DNA of 64,000 nt, from NCBI GenBank assembly GCA_019054805.1, contig JAHQIY010000001.1, positions 2,556,501 to 2,620,500 on the forward strand, written 5' to 3'. Shown here piece after piece: positions 1-10,944 of the stretch. Both the position numbers and the translations under genes were made by a program. The notes under the pieces are model-generated. The model was not told the DNA's origin. It saw only the letters and a program-made list of their open reading frames with translations, and made no database searches. Source of the stretch: Brachionus manjavacas. Taxonomy: Eukaryota > Rotifera > Eurotatoria > Ploima > Brachionidae. Positions within the stretch are counted from its first letter, which is position 1; each line of letters begins with the position of its first letter.

Positions 1-716
1 GATTTTTCATTAAAAAATTAATTAACACTAAATTAAATAGAAATCAATATTTTTTAAACTTATTAAATAATTTTTAACTTATTATTTAATTTAAAACAAA
101 GTTCCTAGATTTTATAATAAAAGATTAAAACTATATCGAAATAAAAATAATTTTATTTTTAAAATGACAACATATTGACTAAAATGAAAATTAAAAAAAA
201 GACAAATTTTTTTGAGTAAATAGACATTTTAAGAACTTGTAATTATTATTTTTATTATTATTATTATTATTATTATTAAACCTCTAGGTCCGCATAGTCA
301 ATTTTTTTTCTTAAGAATTCAGTTTAAAAAGTCCATAAAGTATTCGGATTTATTTCAAAGTAATTACAGCTAAATAAAAATAAAAATAACTCTTTTTATA
401 AAATTAAGTCGCCAAAGAAAATATCTTTATAAAAATTGCAATATTTTTAAACGCAGTTAAATTTTTTATTTTTGTGAAAAAATCATTGACCATTATCAGA
501 TAGAATTTTTAGACTTTGTATCTAATTTTCGCACCAAAAATACTTTACTTTTATAATGTTTTAAATATTATAACAGCTTGGTCTAATGGTTCATATTTTT
601 GAGAATAGATCTTTTTATCAAAGTTAAGGTCTCAGTTAAACAAATCGATTTAAAAAACATAAATATTTTCTTTAAATGTCTGTCTATTTATTTTTTATAT
701 ATTTTCTAAATTTTAG
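1..716. other. AT-rich non-coding stretch, probably an intron of the mannosidase gene
   Basis: No convincing coding frame is visible. A (TTA)n microsatellite lies near 245-281. The stretch ends in a pyrimidine-rich TTTTAG acceptor at 711-716, directly before the mannosidase coding block, so at least its right part is best read as an intron whose upstream exons lie outside the window. Confidence 0.5.
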
Positions 717-2526
717 ACTTTATTTGGCTTTAAAAAACAGCAAAGAAGTAATCGAATATTCTGCAAGCAAATTAATGTTTGAATCATCAACCGATGATGC
801 AGTTTTTAGTATCGATGATGTTCGATTGATTAACCAAAATGATTCACCACAAAAATTCGAAAATTTAATAACTGTCACCAAAGAGAGTCCAAAGAAAAAA
901 ATTATTTTATTCAACTCAAATTTGAATAGAAGAATTGAAGTAATTAGTCTGAGAGTAAATGATCCAAATGTAGAAGTGCTGACAAGTGATGGAGCAAGAG
1001 TTAAAAATATTCAGCTTAATTTGGTCTGGCCGAATACAGATGGTGGACAATTGAGTACCAAACTGACAGATAAATTGCCAACACCAGATGACTTATCATT
1101 TAGTTTAGACTTTGATCGCTCAGTATATGAATTACTATTTATGGTTGATATTAATCCTTTATCAATGACTTCATTCACAATTCAAAAACGAGCTGATTCC
1201 GAACCACTAATTGACAATTTTGCCAAAGTTACATTTTTTTCTAAAAATGGACAAAATTTTCAAACTCAAAAAGAACTGATCAAAAATTTAAATGTAAAAG
1301 TTTACTTTGAAGAAATCAATTTTAATACTGAGGAGATTAAAATTCATGCCGGCTTAAATAGTGAGGCTATTTTTTCACCAAAAACAGGTCTATTGCAAAA
1401 GATCACTACAAATCAAAACGAATTGAAAACGAATATAAAATTAGTAAAATACGGAACAACATCTGCCAGAGAAAAAAGTGGAGCTTATTTATTTTTGCCA
1501 GATGGACCTGCAGTTGATATAGACGCAAATGGATTGCAATGGATCAGAGTGGAGCATGATGGTTTGTTGCGCAATAGAGTGTGTGCAAATATGACCATTG
1601 TTCTGCATTGTGTTGAATTCTATCCAGAACTGAGCGATTTTAAGGAATTAAAAATTCCTTTTTTTAACATTTGGAATGTGGTTGATTTAAGACAGAGTCA
1701 CAATTACGAGTTGGCCATGGACATTCAGACTGAAATTCAAAACAAAGAGGAAATTTACACCGATTTGAATGGTTTTCAGTTTACAAAACGAAAAAGATAT
1801 GATAAACTCACAATTCAAGGAAATGTTTATCCAATGCCGAGTGGGGCATTTATCCAAGACTCCAATTTTAGATTAAATTTAATTTCAGCTCAGCCTCTAG
1901 GTGTCGGAACTCTCAGTCCAGGATCAATTCAAGTATTTTTAGACCGCAGGTTAGATCAAGATGATAATCGAGGAATGGAACAAGCCATGAATGATAACGT
2001 GATTGTTTCAAATAGATTTGTAGCATTTTTTGAAAAAATAAAAATTCCCTCAAGCTCATCTTTGGAGCATCCGTCAGTGGTTTTTAATTTAATGTCTCAT
2101 GATTTATTGAATCCGATTATTAAACTAGTTAGTTCAGTTGATTCAATTAGGGAAAAAAGAAGTTTTGTTAGTCAGGGTGTTCCGTGTGATTTGAGACTGG
2201 TTAATTTGAGAACTATGGAAAGTGGTGAGCAAGAACCGAAAAAAAATGAAGCTGGATTAATACTGCACAGAATTCCTTTTGAAGATTGTTCCACTGGTGG
2301 TTCAATTGATTTGAGCAAATTCTATCAAAATTCTTGTCGGAAATTAAGTGATGCTAAATTTCAGGATTTGTTCACTGGATTAAATTCGGCTAATTTTGAC
2401 CTACAGCAATCTCTTTTGACTTTAAACGATAATGGTGGTGCACAAGATATTATCAGAAAAGGTGATTTGATATATCAGTTTTTAGAACCAATGCAAATCG
2501 AAGCATTCAAAGTAAAATTTAGATAG
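717..2526 (+). CDS. MAN2A: Golgi alpha-mannosidase II, C-terminal part (5' end outside window)
   Basis: This is the last coding exon of a glycoside hydrolase family 38 enzyme of the MAN2A type. In the medial Golgi such enzymes trim two mannoses from GlcNAcMan5GlcNAc2 during N-glycan maturation. About 602 residues are present and cover the C-terminal half of the roughly 1100-residue family. Strongly conserved blocks are SGAYLFLPDG near 1479, YTDLNGFQ near 1755, NVYPMPSGAFIQD near 1822 and DRRLDQDDNRG near 1941. The catalytic Asp region lies upstream and is not in the window. I chose 717 because an AG acceptor ends at 716; the ATG at 676 lies in the presumed intron. The frame ends with TAG at 2524-2526 and AATAAA follows at 2674. 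The reading frame is clean, so this is a real gene cut by the window, not a relic. MAN2A1 and MAN2A2 cannot be told apart here. Confidence 0.9.
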
Positions 2527-2738
2527 TTTACCGTATTTTAAATTTTTACATTTAAACTCAAGTTAAATACATTTATTTTACAAAATATTTGAATTTTTTT
2601 TAGTAGTTTAATTTTTATTTCTTAATCTGATAATATTTATAGACAAAAAATTAAATTGATAAATTAAAAAGAGAATAAATTTTTTAAATCATATTTTTAA
2701 TAAAGGAGTAGTAGAAGTAGTTTTTGACTGAATGTGCT

Positions 2739-2880
2739 TCAAGGCACACTAAGATCACTGATGTGATTGATTGCTGCTAATCCAGCAACGATTGTTAAAT
2801 TGGGGGCTTCAACTAATTTATTCGGCAGCGAGTCCCAAATGCTAGCGGTTCTGTAGAAAAAAAAGTTGTCTCTATGTTTG
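2739..2880 (-). mobile_element. LINE remnant, C-terminus of the reverse transcriptase ORF
   Basis: Read on the minus strand, the frame gives FFFYRTASIWDSLPNK and then LVEAP, ending at a stop at 2739-2741. This matches the generic CR1/Jockey-type ending (FF..R....WN.LP..VV.A). Related but frame-shifted sequence continues to about 3016. It is an old 5'-truncated insertion, and I see no intact domain. A short GTAGTAGAAGTAG run at 2707-2719 may be the 3' tail. Confidence 0.7.
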
Positions 2881-3549
2881 AGCCTCTAAATTTCTTTGTT
2901 GTATTTAAAACAGTAATTTCTTTCAAATCATTCAAAATATTTCGCTCACTCGCATTAGTTGCTAAAAATTGTTTGCAAAATTTAAAAATTTTAAAGTTTT
3001 GCTTAAGAAATTTCATAAAAAATCATAAAAATTATTTAAACAATTTTTATTATTCTTTTTTGCTACCTATTGATTTGGTATGATCATTGACTTGACATTA
3101 AAAGGACTTGAATAGATGTTATTAAGTTAAAATATTTTTTGTTATTTTTTTTTAAATTAATTATTAATCTGTGTCTAGAATCAAAAAAAAGAAGTAAATA
3201 ATTGAGGCTGAATTTGGGAAAAGTGTCATAGTTTAGGGAGTTCGGGTTTATAACAAGTTTATGAATCATTATTATTCAAATGTTTATCTAATAATTGAGA
3301 ATAATTTTAATATTATTCAAATAATCTAAAAAGCACTAGAAGGATATATATATAAATTAAATTATAAATTTTAAGAAAAAATAATAGCCCAAAAGCAACT
3401 AAAAGAAACGGGATCTATGAAATTAAAATTACAAAAGAGTCATAAATTTTTTATAAATTATCTACTTGTATAAAAATCTCATTGTCTATTCCTTTTTTTT
3501 ATCTCAAATAATCAAAAAAGCTACACTGTTAGCAAGAGATGCTGTGTTT

Positions 3550-3850
3550 TGGATCCTAATCAACTTGAATATAAAAAAAGTATCCATTTAACGCTCTTTG
3601 TTCAACCACTTTTCTTGGCATCTTGTTCCACTCATTCACAGCTCGAATTGTAAAGAAGTTCAATATTTTAAATCCATTTCTTACTGTCTGTTTTTCAAAA
3701 AAATAACTGTGACTTGTTGTTCCATAATGTTTAGATATTTGGACCAATTGGTAATGCCATTCAACCTTATCAAAGTTTTCTACAATTTTAAACTGTTCAA
3801 TTAAATCTTGTTTTATTCTTTTTTATTCAAGCGTAGTAAGTTTTAACTTT
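3550..3850 (-). mobile_element. LINE remnant, reverse transcriptase C-terminal region
   Basis: The minus strand reads KIVENFDKVEW, then ISKHYGTTSHSYFF, and FFTIRAVNEWNKMPRKVVEQ. This is the usual C-terminal arrangement of CR1/Jockey-like LINE polymerases (DLI..YKI..G.DKVD followed by WN.LP..VV). No intact domain remains. It may be the distal part of the same insertion as the fragment at 4277-4484, separated from it by the MITE at 4010-4215. Confidence 0.75.
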
Positions 3851-4009
3851 TTAAGAAGTCTTTTATAGCTCAAATTAGTTTAGTCGGCCTTTTTTGGACA
3901 CCTTATATGCTTTTTATGTCTTTCTTTAGCATTGGATTCCAAAAAAGGTTAAAATTTTTTTTTAAATTCAATTCAGAAAATCTTGAATAACATTTTTACT
4001 AAAATAGAT

Positions 4010-4215
4010 TAGTTCTGTAAGATGCTTTATGTTTAAGCAACAATGCTTAATTCGAAAATATTTCTGCAAAAACTCTGCAAAATAATGCGCAATAGATTAG
4101 AACACTTTTTTAATGGCGTGCAAAATACAGAGAATTGCGCAGTTTTTTGCATACTTATTTTACTGCATTTAGTAAATTTGCTTATAATTAAGCATTTTAC
4201 AGAACTGAATTATCT
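4010..4215. repeat. MITE-like element with short terminal inverted repeats (copy 1)
   Basis: The left end reads TAGTTCTGTAAGATGCTTTA and the right end TAAGCATTTTACAGAACTGA, which are near-perfect inverted repeats of about 18 bp. The right 100 bp recurs almost unchanged at 25022-25124. It carries no coding frame of note. It sits between two minus-strand LINE fragments and probably interrupted one LINE. Confidence 0.6.
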
Positions 4216-4276
4216 CTTTGAGTAAAAAAGTTATTCAAGTTTTTCTGAATTGAAAAGATCGAATTAAAACAAACTT

Positions 4277-4484
4277 CACAACCCCTTTCACTCTAAATGA
4301 ATTTGTACCAATGTGGTATACAACTTCTTGAATGTTTCCATGTCACGATGTTCAAAAGTTCGCTTGATGAAACCTATTGAAAATTACGCCAAAGTCTCTT
4401 TCTTGAGTTGACTCCTTTAGTTTAATGTTTCTCGAGTCGACCAAGGGGTAGTTTCTTTTTTGATTGTTAGTGCCATAATGAATT
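4277..4484 (-). mobile_element. LINE remnant, internal reverse transcriptase region
   Basis: The minus strand encodes blocks like VIHYGTNNQKRNYPL, LKESTQERDFGVIFN and, in a second frame, DMETFKKLYTTLV. These are the region between the YADD box and the C-terminus of CR1/Jockey-type polymerases (K...M.FG.N, EKDLGV, LY..LVR.HLEY). The fragment is frame-shifted and is cut off at its right side by the inverted-repeat element that begins at 4487. Confidence 0.7.
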
Positions 4485-4486
4485 AC

Positions 4487-5433
4487 TACCGTATCCCCTT
4501 GTTTAGCAACGCATGCTTTAATACCATAAGTAGGATTTTTGGTGCATGGTCTGACATAGACCTCACAATGTTAAATTTTTTATTTTAAAAGTCCTATGGG
4601 TCACATAGTCGATACATATTAAAAACGTAGCGTTTATAATAGAAATTCAAATAGAAAAGCAGAGCTTCAAAAAAAATCTTTATTTTTATGGCAGCACTTA
4701 AAGCTAAATAAAATTTAATGTTTTTTTAATTTATTCATAATTTTTCCAAAAGCGCGTCATCTAAAACACAAAAATATTAAAATAAAAAAATATTAAAAAC
4801 ATTGATTTTGAATATAGAAGCAGGGTTAAAATCATAAAATCTTCTCTCTTGTTCTCAATTAAGTGTGTGCTTAAAAAAAAAACTTTTTCAACGCTGTTTT
4901 TTGGCATTTCGGTTAAATAAAAAGCATATAAATATAAGTGTTTATTTTTTTTTTTTTTTAAAAACTAAAATTCAAATAAAATTGAAGTTGATAATGATTT
5001 TTCAATGATTTTGATTTTTTTTCTCTTTTTTGTCTTAAATTTTTAAATTTAAATGCCGGGTCAATAATTAAATTACTGACCCGAACCATGAACCAATGTT
5101 CGCTTTGTTTAAAGGTGGCCAACTTTTTATTATTTTAAATATTTTTTTTACCATTACTCTAACGCCGCATCTATAAAATTAACTCAATCAATATTTTTTA
5201 TATTAAATTTTTTTTAAGTTTAAACCCCGAGTCTCTAATAAAGACTTTTTTTGAAGCTCTGCTTTTCTATTTGAATTTCTATTATAAACGCTACGTTTTT
5301 AATATGTATCGACTATGTGACCCATAGGACTTTTAAAATAAAAAATTTAACCTTGTGAGGTCTATGTTAAACCTTGCACCAAATATCCTCCTTATGGTAT
5401 TAAAGCATGCGTCGCTAAACAAGGGGATACGGT
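4487..5433. mobile_element. Non-autonomous DNA element with ~200-bp terminal inverted repeats
   Basis: The left arm (4487-4686) starts TACCGTATCCCCTTG and the right arm (about 5240-5433) ends CAAGGGGATACGGT. The arms are long imperfect inverted copies of each other. Directly flanking ACT occurs on both sides (4485-4487 and 5434-5436), so a 3-bp target duplication is possible but not proven. The interior is AT-rich and encodes no transposase. It includes a short patch matching GNL2 coding sequence (separate entry). The left end abuts a LINE fragment. Confidence 0.75.
5079..5120 (+). repeat. Fragment matching GNL2 coding sequence, inside the TIR element
   Basis: The 26-base stretch beginning at 5089 differs at one position from bases starting at 6449 in GNL2 exon 1 (the codons for DEPMFALFK). 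The 7 bases TTACTGA just upstream also match, after a 9-base insertion. No other part of GNL2 is found here. A match of this length is not expected by chance. Confidence 0.6.
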
Positions 5434-5870
5434 ACTCATTTTTTCCTAATAAAAATCTCTCTCTTAGCATTAGGTATTCTGTTAAAGGCATAGTGATCAA
5501 GGTGTAATAAGCCTAAATTGCATTAGAAACAGTGTAAGTTCTATTGTTAATTTAAGTTTGTTTTTTTCTTAATATTGTTCATTTACAAAACAATAATTCA
5601 GGTTGAGATGTCCGAATTTCTAGTGTTTTAGAAAATCCAAAAATTTATCATATTAAATCATTAAAGGTTTTTATTTTTCACATATTTAAAAAACGCTATA
5701 TTAAAATTAATATTTTAAAATCTTAATAAAACTACTACAAAATTAAATAAAAATTTGCATTCAGTTTTCATATTCAATTATATTAAAGAAGTCTGTGTAA
5801 AAATGTGCTTTTAAAATTTTTTATTTTGATTAGAACTAAAAAAAATTGAATTTTTAAAACAAAAATAAAA
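5434..5870. other. 5' flank of GNL2
   Basis: AT-rich spacer with no coding frame. The bases before the GNL2 start, AAAACAAAAATAAAA, are an A-rich start context like that of other genes here. No TATA box could be distinguished from background. Confidence 0.4.
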
Positions 5871-7579
5871 ATGGGTAAAGTAAAAGATAGCAAATCAAGA
5901 GTAAAAGACAAGATTAAGTCCGGTAGCCACAGTTTGAACCCGGACAGAGCAAATGGTAAGGGTGGTCAAAATATGCGGTCGAAGGCAACCATCGATCGAT
6001 TGAACATGTACAAAAACCAAAAACCGGTTCGTACCAGATCTGGAAAAATAATTAAAGCTGCCCCGTTTCAGGGCTGGAGCACGTCTGGCACCCAGGCTCG
6101 AGTTGAGCCCAACCGCAAATGGTTTGGTAATACACGTGTCATTACACAGTCTGCTTTGCAAACTTTTCAGGACGAAATGAACAAAGCCAAAGCTGATCCC
6201 TACAAACTAATCATCAAACCAACCAATTTACCAACAACTATTTTAAATGAAAAGGCCAAAAATGAACGTGTTCACTTGCTTGAATTTGAGCCATTTCAAA
6301 ACACATTTGGACCAAAGGCTCAGCGAAAAAAGCCTCAACTGAACACTTGCGATTTGAATGAATACGCTGAACTGGTGGCTAAAAAGGCCGAGGAGTACAA
6401 TGCAGAAAAAGACAAAGATTTGGTACAAGATAACCAAGGTGTTACTGATGAACCAATGTTCGCGTTGTTTAAAGCCGGACAAAGCAGGCGTATTTGGGGA
6501 GAACTTTATAAAGTGATTGATTCATCAGATGTGATCATTCAAGTGTTGGATGCGAGAAATCCGGATGGTACCAGGTGCAAACAGGTCGAAGCCTACATCA
6601 AAAAAGAGAAAAGTCATAAACATCTCATTTTTGTTTTGAACAAATGTGATTTGGTCCCGACATGGGTCACGGTAAGAGAAAAAAAAAATCTTCTAAATTT
6701 CATTCATTTTTATTGAAGCAAAAATGGGTGGCCATCTTGTCCCAAGAGCATCCAACATTAGCTTTTCACGCCAGTCTGACAAATCCTTTTGGCAAAGGCG
6801 CCTTGATTCAATTGCTTCGTCAATTTGGATCTTTGCACAAAGATAGAAAGCAGATAAGTGTTGGATTCATTGGATATCCGAACACGGGAAAGAGTTCAAT
6901 CATTAATGCTCTGAGAAAAAAGAAAGTTTGTAATGTGGCACCGATTGCTGGTGAGACTAAAGTATGGCAGTACATTACGTTGATGAAGAGAATATTTTTA
7001 ATCGACTGTCCTGGTGTTGTGTATCCACATGGCGACAGCGAAACAGACATTGTACTAAAAGGAGTTGTTAGAGTGGAAAATATTCCGTCGCCTGAAGACC
7101 ATGTCGAAGAAGTTTTGAAAAGAGTCAAAAAAGAATATATACAACGAACTTATAAGATATACGAATGGCAGGATTATTTGGATTTTCTGGAGAAGTTGGC
7201 TATGAAAACCGGAAAATTGAACAAGGGTGGTGAATCGAATATTAGCAGTGTTGCTAAAATGGTTCTTAATGACTACCAGAGAGGTAAATTGCCTTTTTAT
7301 GTTCGACCACCAGGCACAACAGATGAAGAAGAGGAAACTGAAAATAAAATAGCCATTCAAGAAGCTGCCGTTGAGAAGAGCAACGATGATGAAAGTTTAG
7401 GCAATGAAAAAGAAACTTCGGAAGCCAAAGATGAAGTCTCAAAGCCTAAAAAAGAAAAGGCTATAAAAGAAAAGGTTAAAAAAGAAAAATTTAAAAAGGT
7501 GTTGAATACAAAACAGAATAAAGTAAAGAAACAAATGAATTATGAAGAAAATCAAAAAAGAAAAAGGTTTAATAAATAA
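5871..7579 (+). CDS. GNL2: Nucleolar GTP-binding protein 2 (GNL2/NOG2)
   Basis: This is a GTPase of the circularly permuted YlqF/YawG family. In the nucleolus and nucleoplasm it acts on the maturing 60S pre-ribosome. Exon 1 is 5871-6671 and exon 2 is 6719-7579, joined across a 47-bp GT-AG intron in phase 0, giving 553 residues. Motifs appear in the permuted order of the family: G4 NKCD at 257-260, G5-like FHAS at 283-286, G1 GYPNTGKSS at 319-327 and G3 DCPG at 363-366. The N-terminus carries the basic NOG2 domain and the C-terminus (after about 480) is a lysine/glutamate-rich tail with repeated KKEK blocks, as in animal orthologues. Conserved stretches such as [14 protein letters not shown] make the assignment near certain. 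AATAAA overlaps the end of the coding sequence. Confidence 0.97.
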
Positions 7580-9119
7580 AAACTTAAAAATTGCTAAATA
7601 ATTTTTTTTATTTAACAAAATATCCATTGTTTCCAATGAAGTAAATTAATTAATTTCGTTTTATTAAATATATAAAATTGGAGTTATAATTGAGATTAAA
7701 ATGCTATATACAGTCTATCACTAAAACTGAGGACCATATATGACTAAAAATTGATACATTGATAAGCTCTATGTGAACCCGCAAAATTTGACATCTGATC
7801 CATTAATTCGAAAGAAGTTAAAAATTTAAATAAAACTTAAATTTAACAAATTCAGAATTAAAAAATCTAATTTTAGTTTTTTTTTATTTATTTATTTATT
7901 TGATTCGATTAATGCCAATTCAGGCGACGTCATATAAAAATATAAAAATTCAATAAATTCTAGCTTTTAATTAAATTGACCACAACAAGAAAAATTAATT
8001 TTTGCATAATATTTAGTGTATAAAAAATTTGATAAATTAATTGTTCATTCAAATGTAAAAAATTTTAAGAAATATCAAACAAAATTATTGTTTAGCTATC
8101 AATCAGTTTATCATTCATTTATTCAATTAAATGAAATAGTAAAATTTAGTTTAAAAAAATTTAATCTTGCGAATAATTTAAATTTAAATTTATTTATATC
8201 ATGATTTTAATTTAAAAGTTATCGTAAACTTGGGAACATATCGATTCATAGAAAAGAGACAATTTTTTGTCAAAATCTTCCACAGAAAATTTTAACATAG
8301 AAAAAATTGCATTATATAGTAGAAATTGAAAAATTGTTTATTGAAAAAACTCCATTACAGAAAAATTAAAGAAAAAATTGATTATTTAATTATGTTTGTA
8401 TCAAAAAAAAATTCAAAAAAATTTGAAAATTAATTCTTCATAATTTCTATCAAGGTATTTAAATAATTTTGCTAAATAACGAGACTTCTTTGATAACGAG
8501 GAAATATAACCTCAGAATTTATTTGCTCTAAACATTTTTCCATAAACTAGAAAAAAGAGAAGTTTTTGGCTTAATTTTTAAAAGAGTATTTCAAAAAAAC
8601 TAAAATATGCAAATAAAAGCTTCTGAAAAAGTTTTGAATAAAAAAATATATTAATTTTTTAATACAAATTTCTATGTATTTTTTTCTATGAACATTATCT
8701 ATGGAAGATTTTGACAAAAAAATGTCTTTTTTCAATTTTAGCCTTTTATTATTCATTACTCTAGTCCAGTACTTGTTGTTCCTACTTTTTCACTTATGCA
8801 TTTTCCTTTTGATATTTAATCAGAAATTAATCAGTTTATCCGTTTTAATAATGCGATCTTATGCTTGCATCTGAAGAGAGTATATTATAAACTTTTTATT
8901 TAGATCTACCTTTCTGCGTTCACACTCAGTCCTTATTTTTGTTCCATTAGCTTTAATTTATTCAATTTGATCAATTTTTGATGCTCAAAATGATCAAACA
9001 ACTCATAATTATGAAATAAGTTGTTATTTCTTAATAGTTTTAATTTTTTTTATTTATTTTTTATTCAATAAATAAATTTGGGTTTCCACAGAGTTGGTAC
9101 GAATTTATTATTTATTTTT
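7580..9119. other. Intergenic AT-rich stretch
   Basis: No gene is recognised. The longest open frames (8016-8204 on + and 8571-8756 on -) are low-complexity and resemble nothing known. A TTTATTTATTT run with a following GATTCGATTAATGCC near 7880-7915 looks like a LINE or SINE tail. An inverted-repeat element occupies 8248-8742. Confidence 0.5.
8248..8742. repeat. Foldback/inverted-repeat element
   Basis: Sequence at about 8255-8300 (AGACAATTTTTTGTCAAAAT, then CTTCCACAGA) returns inverted at about 8685-8740 (TATGGAAGATTTTGACAAAA). The interior is AT-rich with no transposase. It is probably a MITE, but the exact ends and target duplication were not resolved. Confidence 0.45.
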
Positions 9120-9127
9120 TTGTTTTC

Positions 9128-9420
9128 TATACTGAGTTAGAGCTCCTTCAGAATAAATTTAGAAGAAATAAAATAAAAATAAAACCTAGTAATTTAAGTT
9201 TATTCATGCGTCATGATGCACGATGCTGGAGGGAGTATTATATTTTAACTTAAGAATAGATCTGACTGCTGTATTCTGAATAGCTTGTGGTTTTTTGATT
9301 TTAGTTTCTGAAAATGAATTCAAGCAACGAAAAGAATAGTATAAAATTGATCCGACCAAAGATTTATAAAAATTTCCTATTGTGTTTTGATTAAGACCCC
9401 ATTTTTTGTTTGACAATATC
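9128..9420 (-). mobile_element. LINE remnant (C-terminal RT plus 3' region)
   Basis: The minus strand reads KWGLNQNTIGNFYKSLVGSI, then SILYYSFRCLNSFSETKIKK and QAIQNTAVRSILKLKYNTP, ending HHDA. This is a LINE polymerase C-terminal part (Y..L..S.L.Y......S...I..L..IQN.A.R.I). The same sequence occurs on + at 20046-20240 and on - at 29700-29870. The 3' region with GAGTTAGAGCTCCTTCAGAA (9134-9153) also recurs, near 23695. Confidence 0.75.
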
Positions 9421-9514
9421 TTTATATTTATTTAACCTTTTATTGCAGCGTTCTTTAATTTCGTCTACCAGTGTATTAAAGTTAAACTTAGATAGTGATG
9501 GGAGTTTTCTCTTT

Positions 9515-10020
9515 AGTTTAGTTAACTAAATTTTAGCCGACTTGTTTTTATTTAAATAAATTTTAGTCAACTTAACTTAAAATTAATAACTAGAGCCTTT
9601 AGTTATTAATTTTTAGTTAAGTTGAAAATTAATCGGTTTAATTTTTAAAAACAATTATTATGGGAAAATTTTTACAAAATAATATTTATAACTTAGACTT
9701 AAACTTTAAAGAAATTAGTATTAGTTTTTTTTTTGTAATTTGATTGTATCTATTTTTTCTTCATTTTCTTTATTAAATTTTCAATAAAAAAAAGTTAAAT
9801 AATTTTTTTCTCACTATTCCCCTTATATCTAGCGTCCCCATGATTTCCTGCTATCCCTATATTGTCTCTCTAAGATATCTCACTCTTCCCACAGCAACTA
9901 TTTTTTTAATAAAAAATTACTAATCCAGAGATCTGCATCCCAGAAACATCTGTTTATTTCACATTATTTTTTACTCTTAGTGTTACTAAATCGACTAAAC
10001 TAAAAACTAGTCGGCTAAAA
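9515..10020. repeat. Foldback element with AGTCGGCTAAAATTTAGTT arms
   Basis: The sequence AACTAAATTTTAGCCGACTT near 9523 is repeated inverted as AAGTCGGCTAAAATTTAGTT-like sequence near 10000. An internal palindrome around ACTAGAGCCTTTAGTTATTA (9587-9606) is also present. The stretch between (9640-9960) is AT-rich and non-coding. Confidence 0.5.
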
Positions 10021-10241
10021 TTTAGTTGTAAAAATCGCATTCAAGTATTTTCGTTTATCATTTTTATTTCTAGAGCTTTGATTTTTAGTTAGAATATTTT
10101 TTGAGAGAGCGCCTTTTTTTAAAAAAGAGAAAATAGTTAGATCCTAAAAAAATTAATTAAAATATTTTTTCTTGGAAAAAGAGAGGTATAGACAATGAGA
10201 ATATAAAAAAGTTAAAATCCTCTCATCACTTTTTGTTCCTT

Positions 10242-10395
10242 ATCAGAATATTTTTTATTTGACCCTGTTACTTTTTGTACTTTTTGACATTAATCTAAAA
10301 ATTATAATTACAATTATTAAAGAAATTACAATAAAATAAAATAAAGAAAACAGAAAATACAAAAAGGAACAGGGCCAAATAAAATCAAATTCTGA
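10242..10395. repeat. Short MITE with ~42-bp terminal inverted repeats
   Basis: The left end reads TCAGAATATTTTTTATTTGA and then CCCTGTTACTTTTTGTA. The right end carries the inverse, TACAAAAAGGAACAGGGCCA, and ends in TTCTGA. About 154 bp in all, non-coding. Confidence 0.6.
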
Positions 10396-10530
10396 TTAAC
10401 TTCAAAAAGGAAAATAGATCATAATTTTTAAATATTCATTTTTATTAAACTTTTAGCCTGTTAAAGTTTTTAATTGATTTTAGAAAAAATTTTAAATTTT
10501 ATTAAGTGGAAAAATAACTTCTTTAATTAA

Positions 10531-10668
10531 CCATTATTAGACAATGCATGTCTAGTAATATAAAATTTTATTTTTTAAAAATTATCAAAATCATTAGATT
10601 AATTAAGTTCTAAAATTTTAAATGATCGTTTTGATCTTAAAATTTGATCTGAAACTTCAATTCGCCTT
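10531..10668 (+). repeat. Dispersed repeat family R1 (copy 1 of 3)
   Basis: The block beginning CCATTATTAGACA and containing ATCAAAATCATTAGATTAAT and AAATGATCGTTTTGATCTTA recurs at 53007-53148 (reverse) and 61131-61250 (forward). Identity is high in the central 75 bp. It is non-coding and its family is unknown. Confidence 0.65.
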
Positions 10669-10944
10669 AAATTAAAATAAATATGTTTGACAGCAGATTT
10701 TCCCAATCTCTGAATGCAATAAAATTAATTTTGATTCCAAATTTTTTTTAAAAGGTTTTCAACTCAAATGTTAATTGATTAAATCTTTGCTTGAGTTTTA
10801 GACAGCGAGTTCTCTGGAAGTTTCTTCAAACTTTCCTGACTCTTTTCAGACAAGATATGCTTACCAGACAAGCAATGTTTGAGAGGAGACAAGTTTAAAA
10901 GATTTTCTGATAGTTTTGTGTTTTTTATTTAACTCTATTACATA

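Noticed and set aside
4043..4225. 60-codon open frame inside the MITE
   Set aside because: Arises from the repeat sequence itself; not conserved in the second copy.
6662..6718. Apparent second start and overlap of two GNL2 frames (one gene or two?)
   Set aside because: A 47-bp GT-AG intron joins them exactly and restores the family sequence; there is one gene.
5895..7636. Minus-strand frames over GNL2
   Set aside because: Shadows of a strongly conserved plus-strand gene.
8016..8204. Short open frame of 62 codons
   Set aside because: Composition is that of AT-rich noise (Lys, Asn, Phe, Leu); no homology or splice context.
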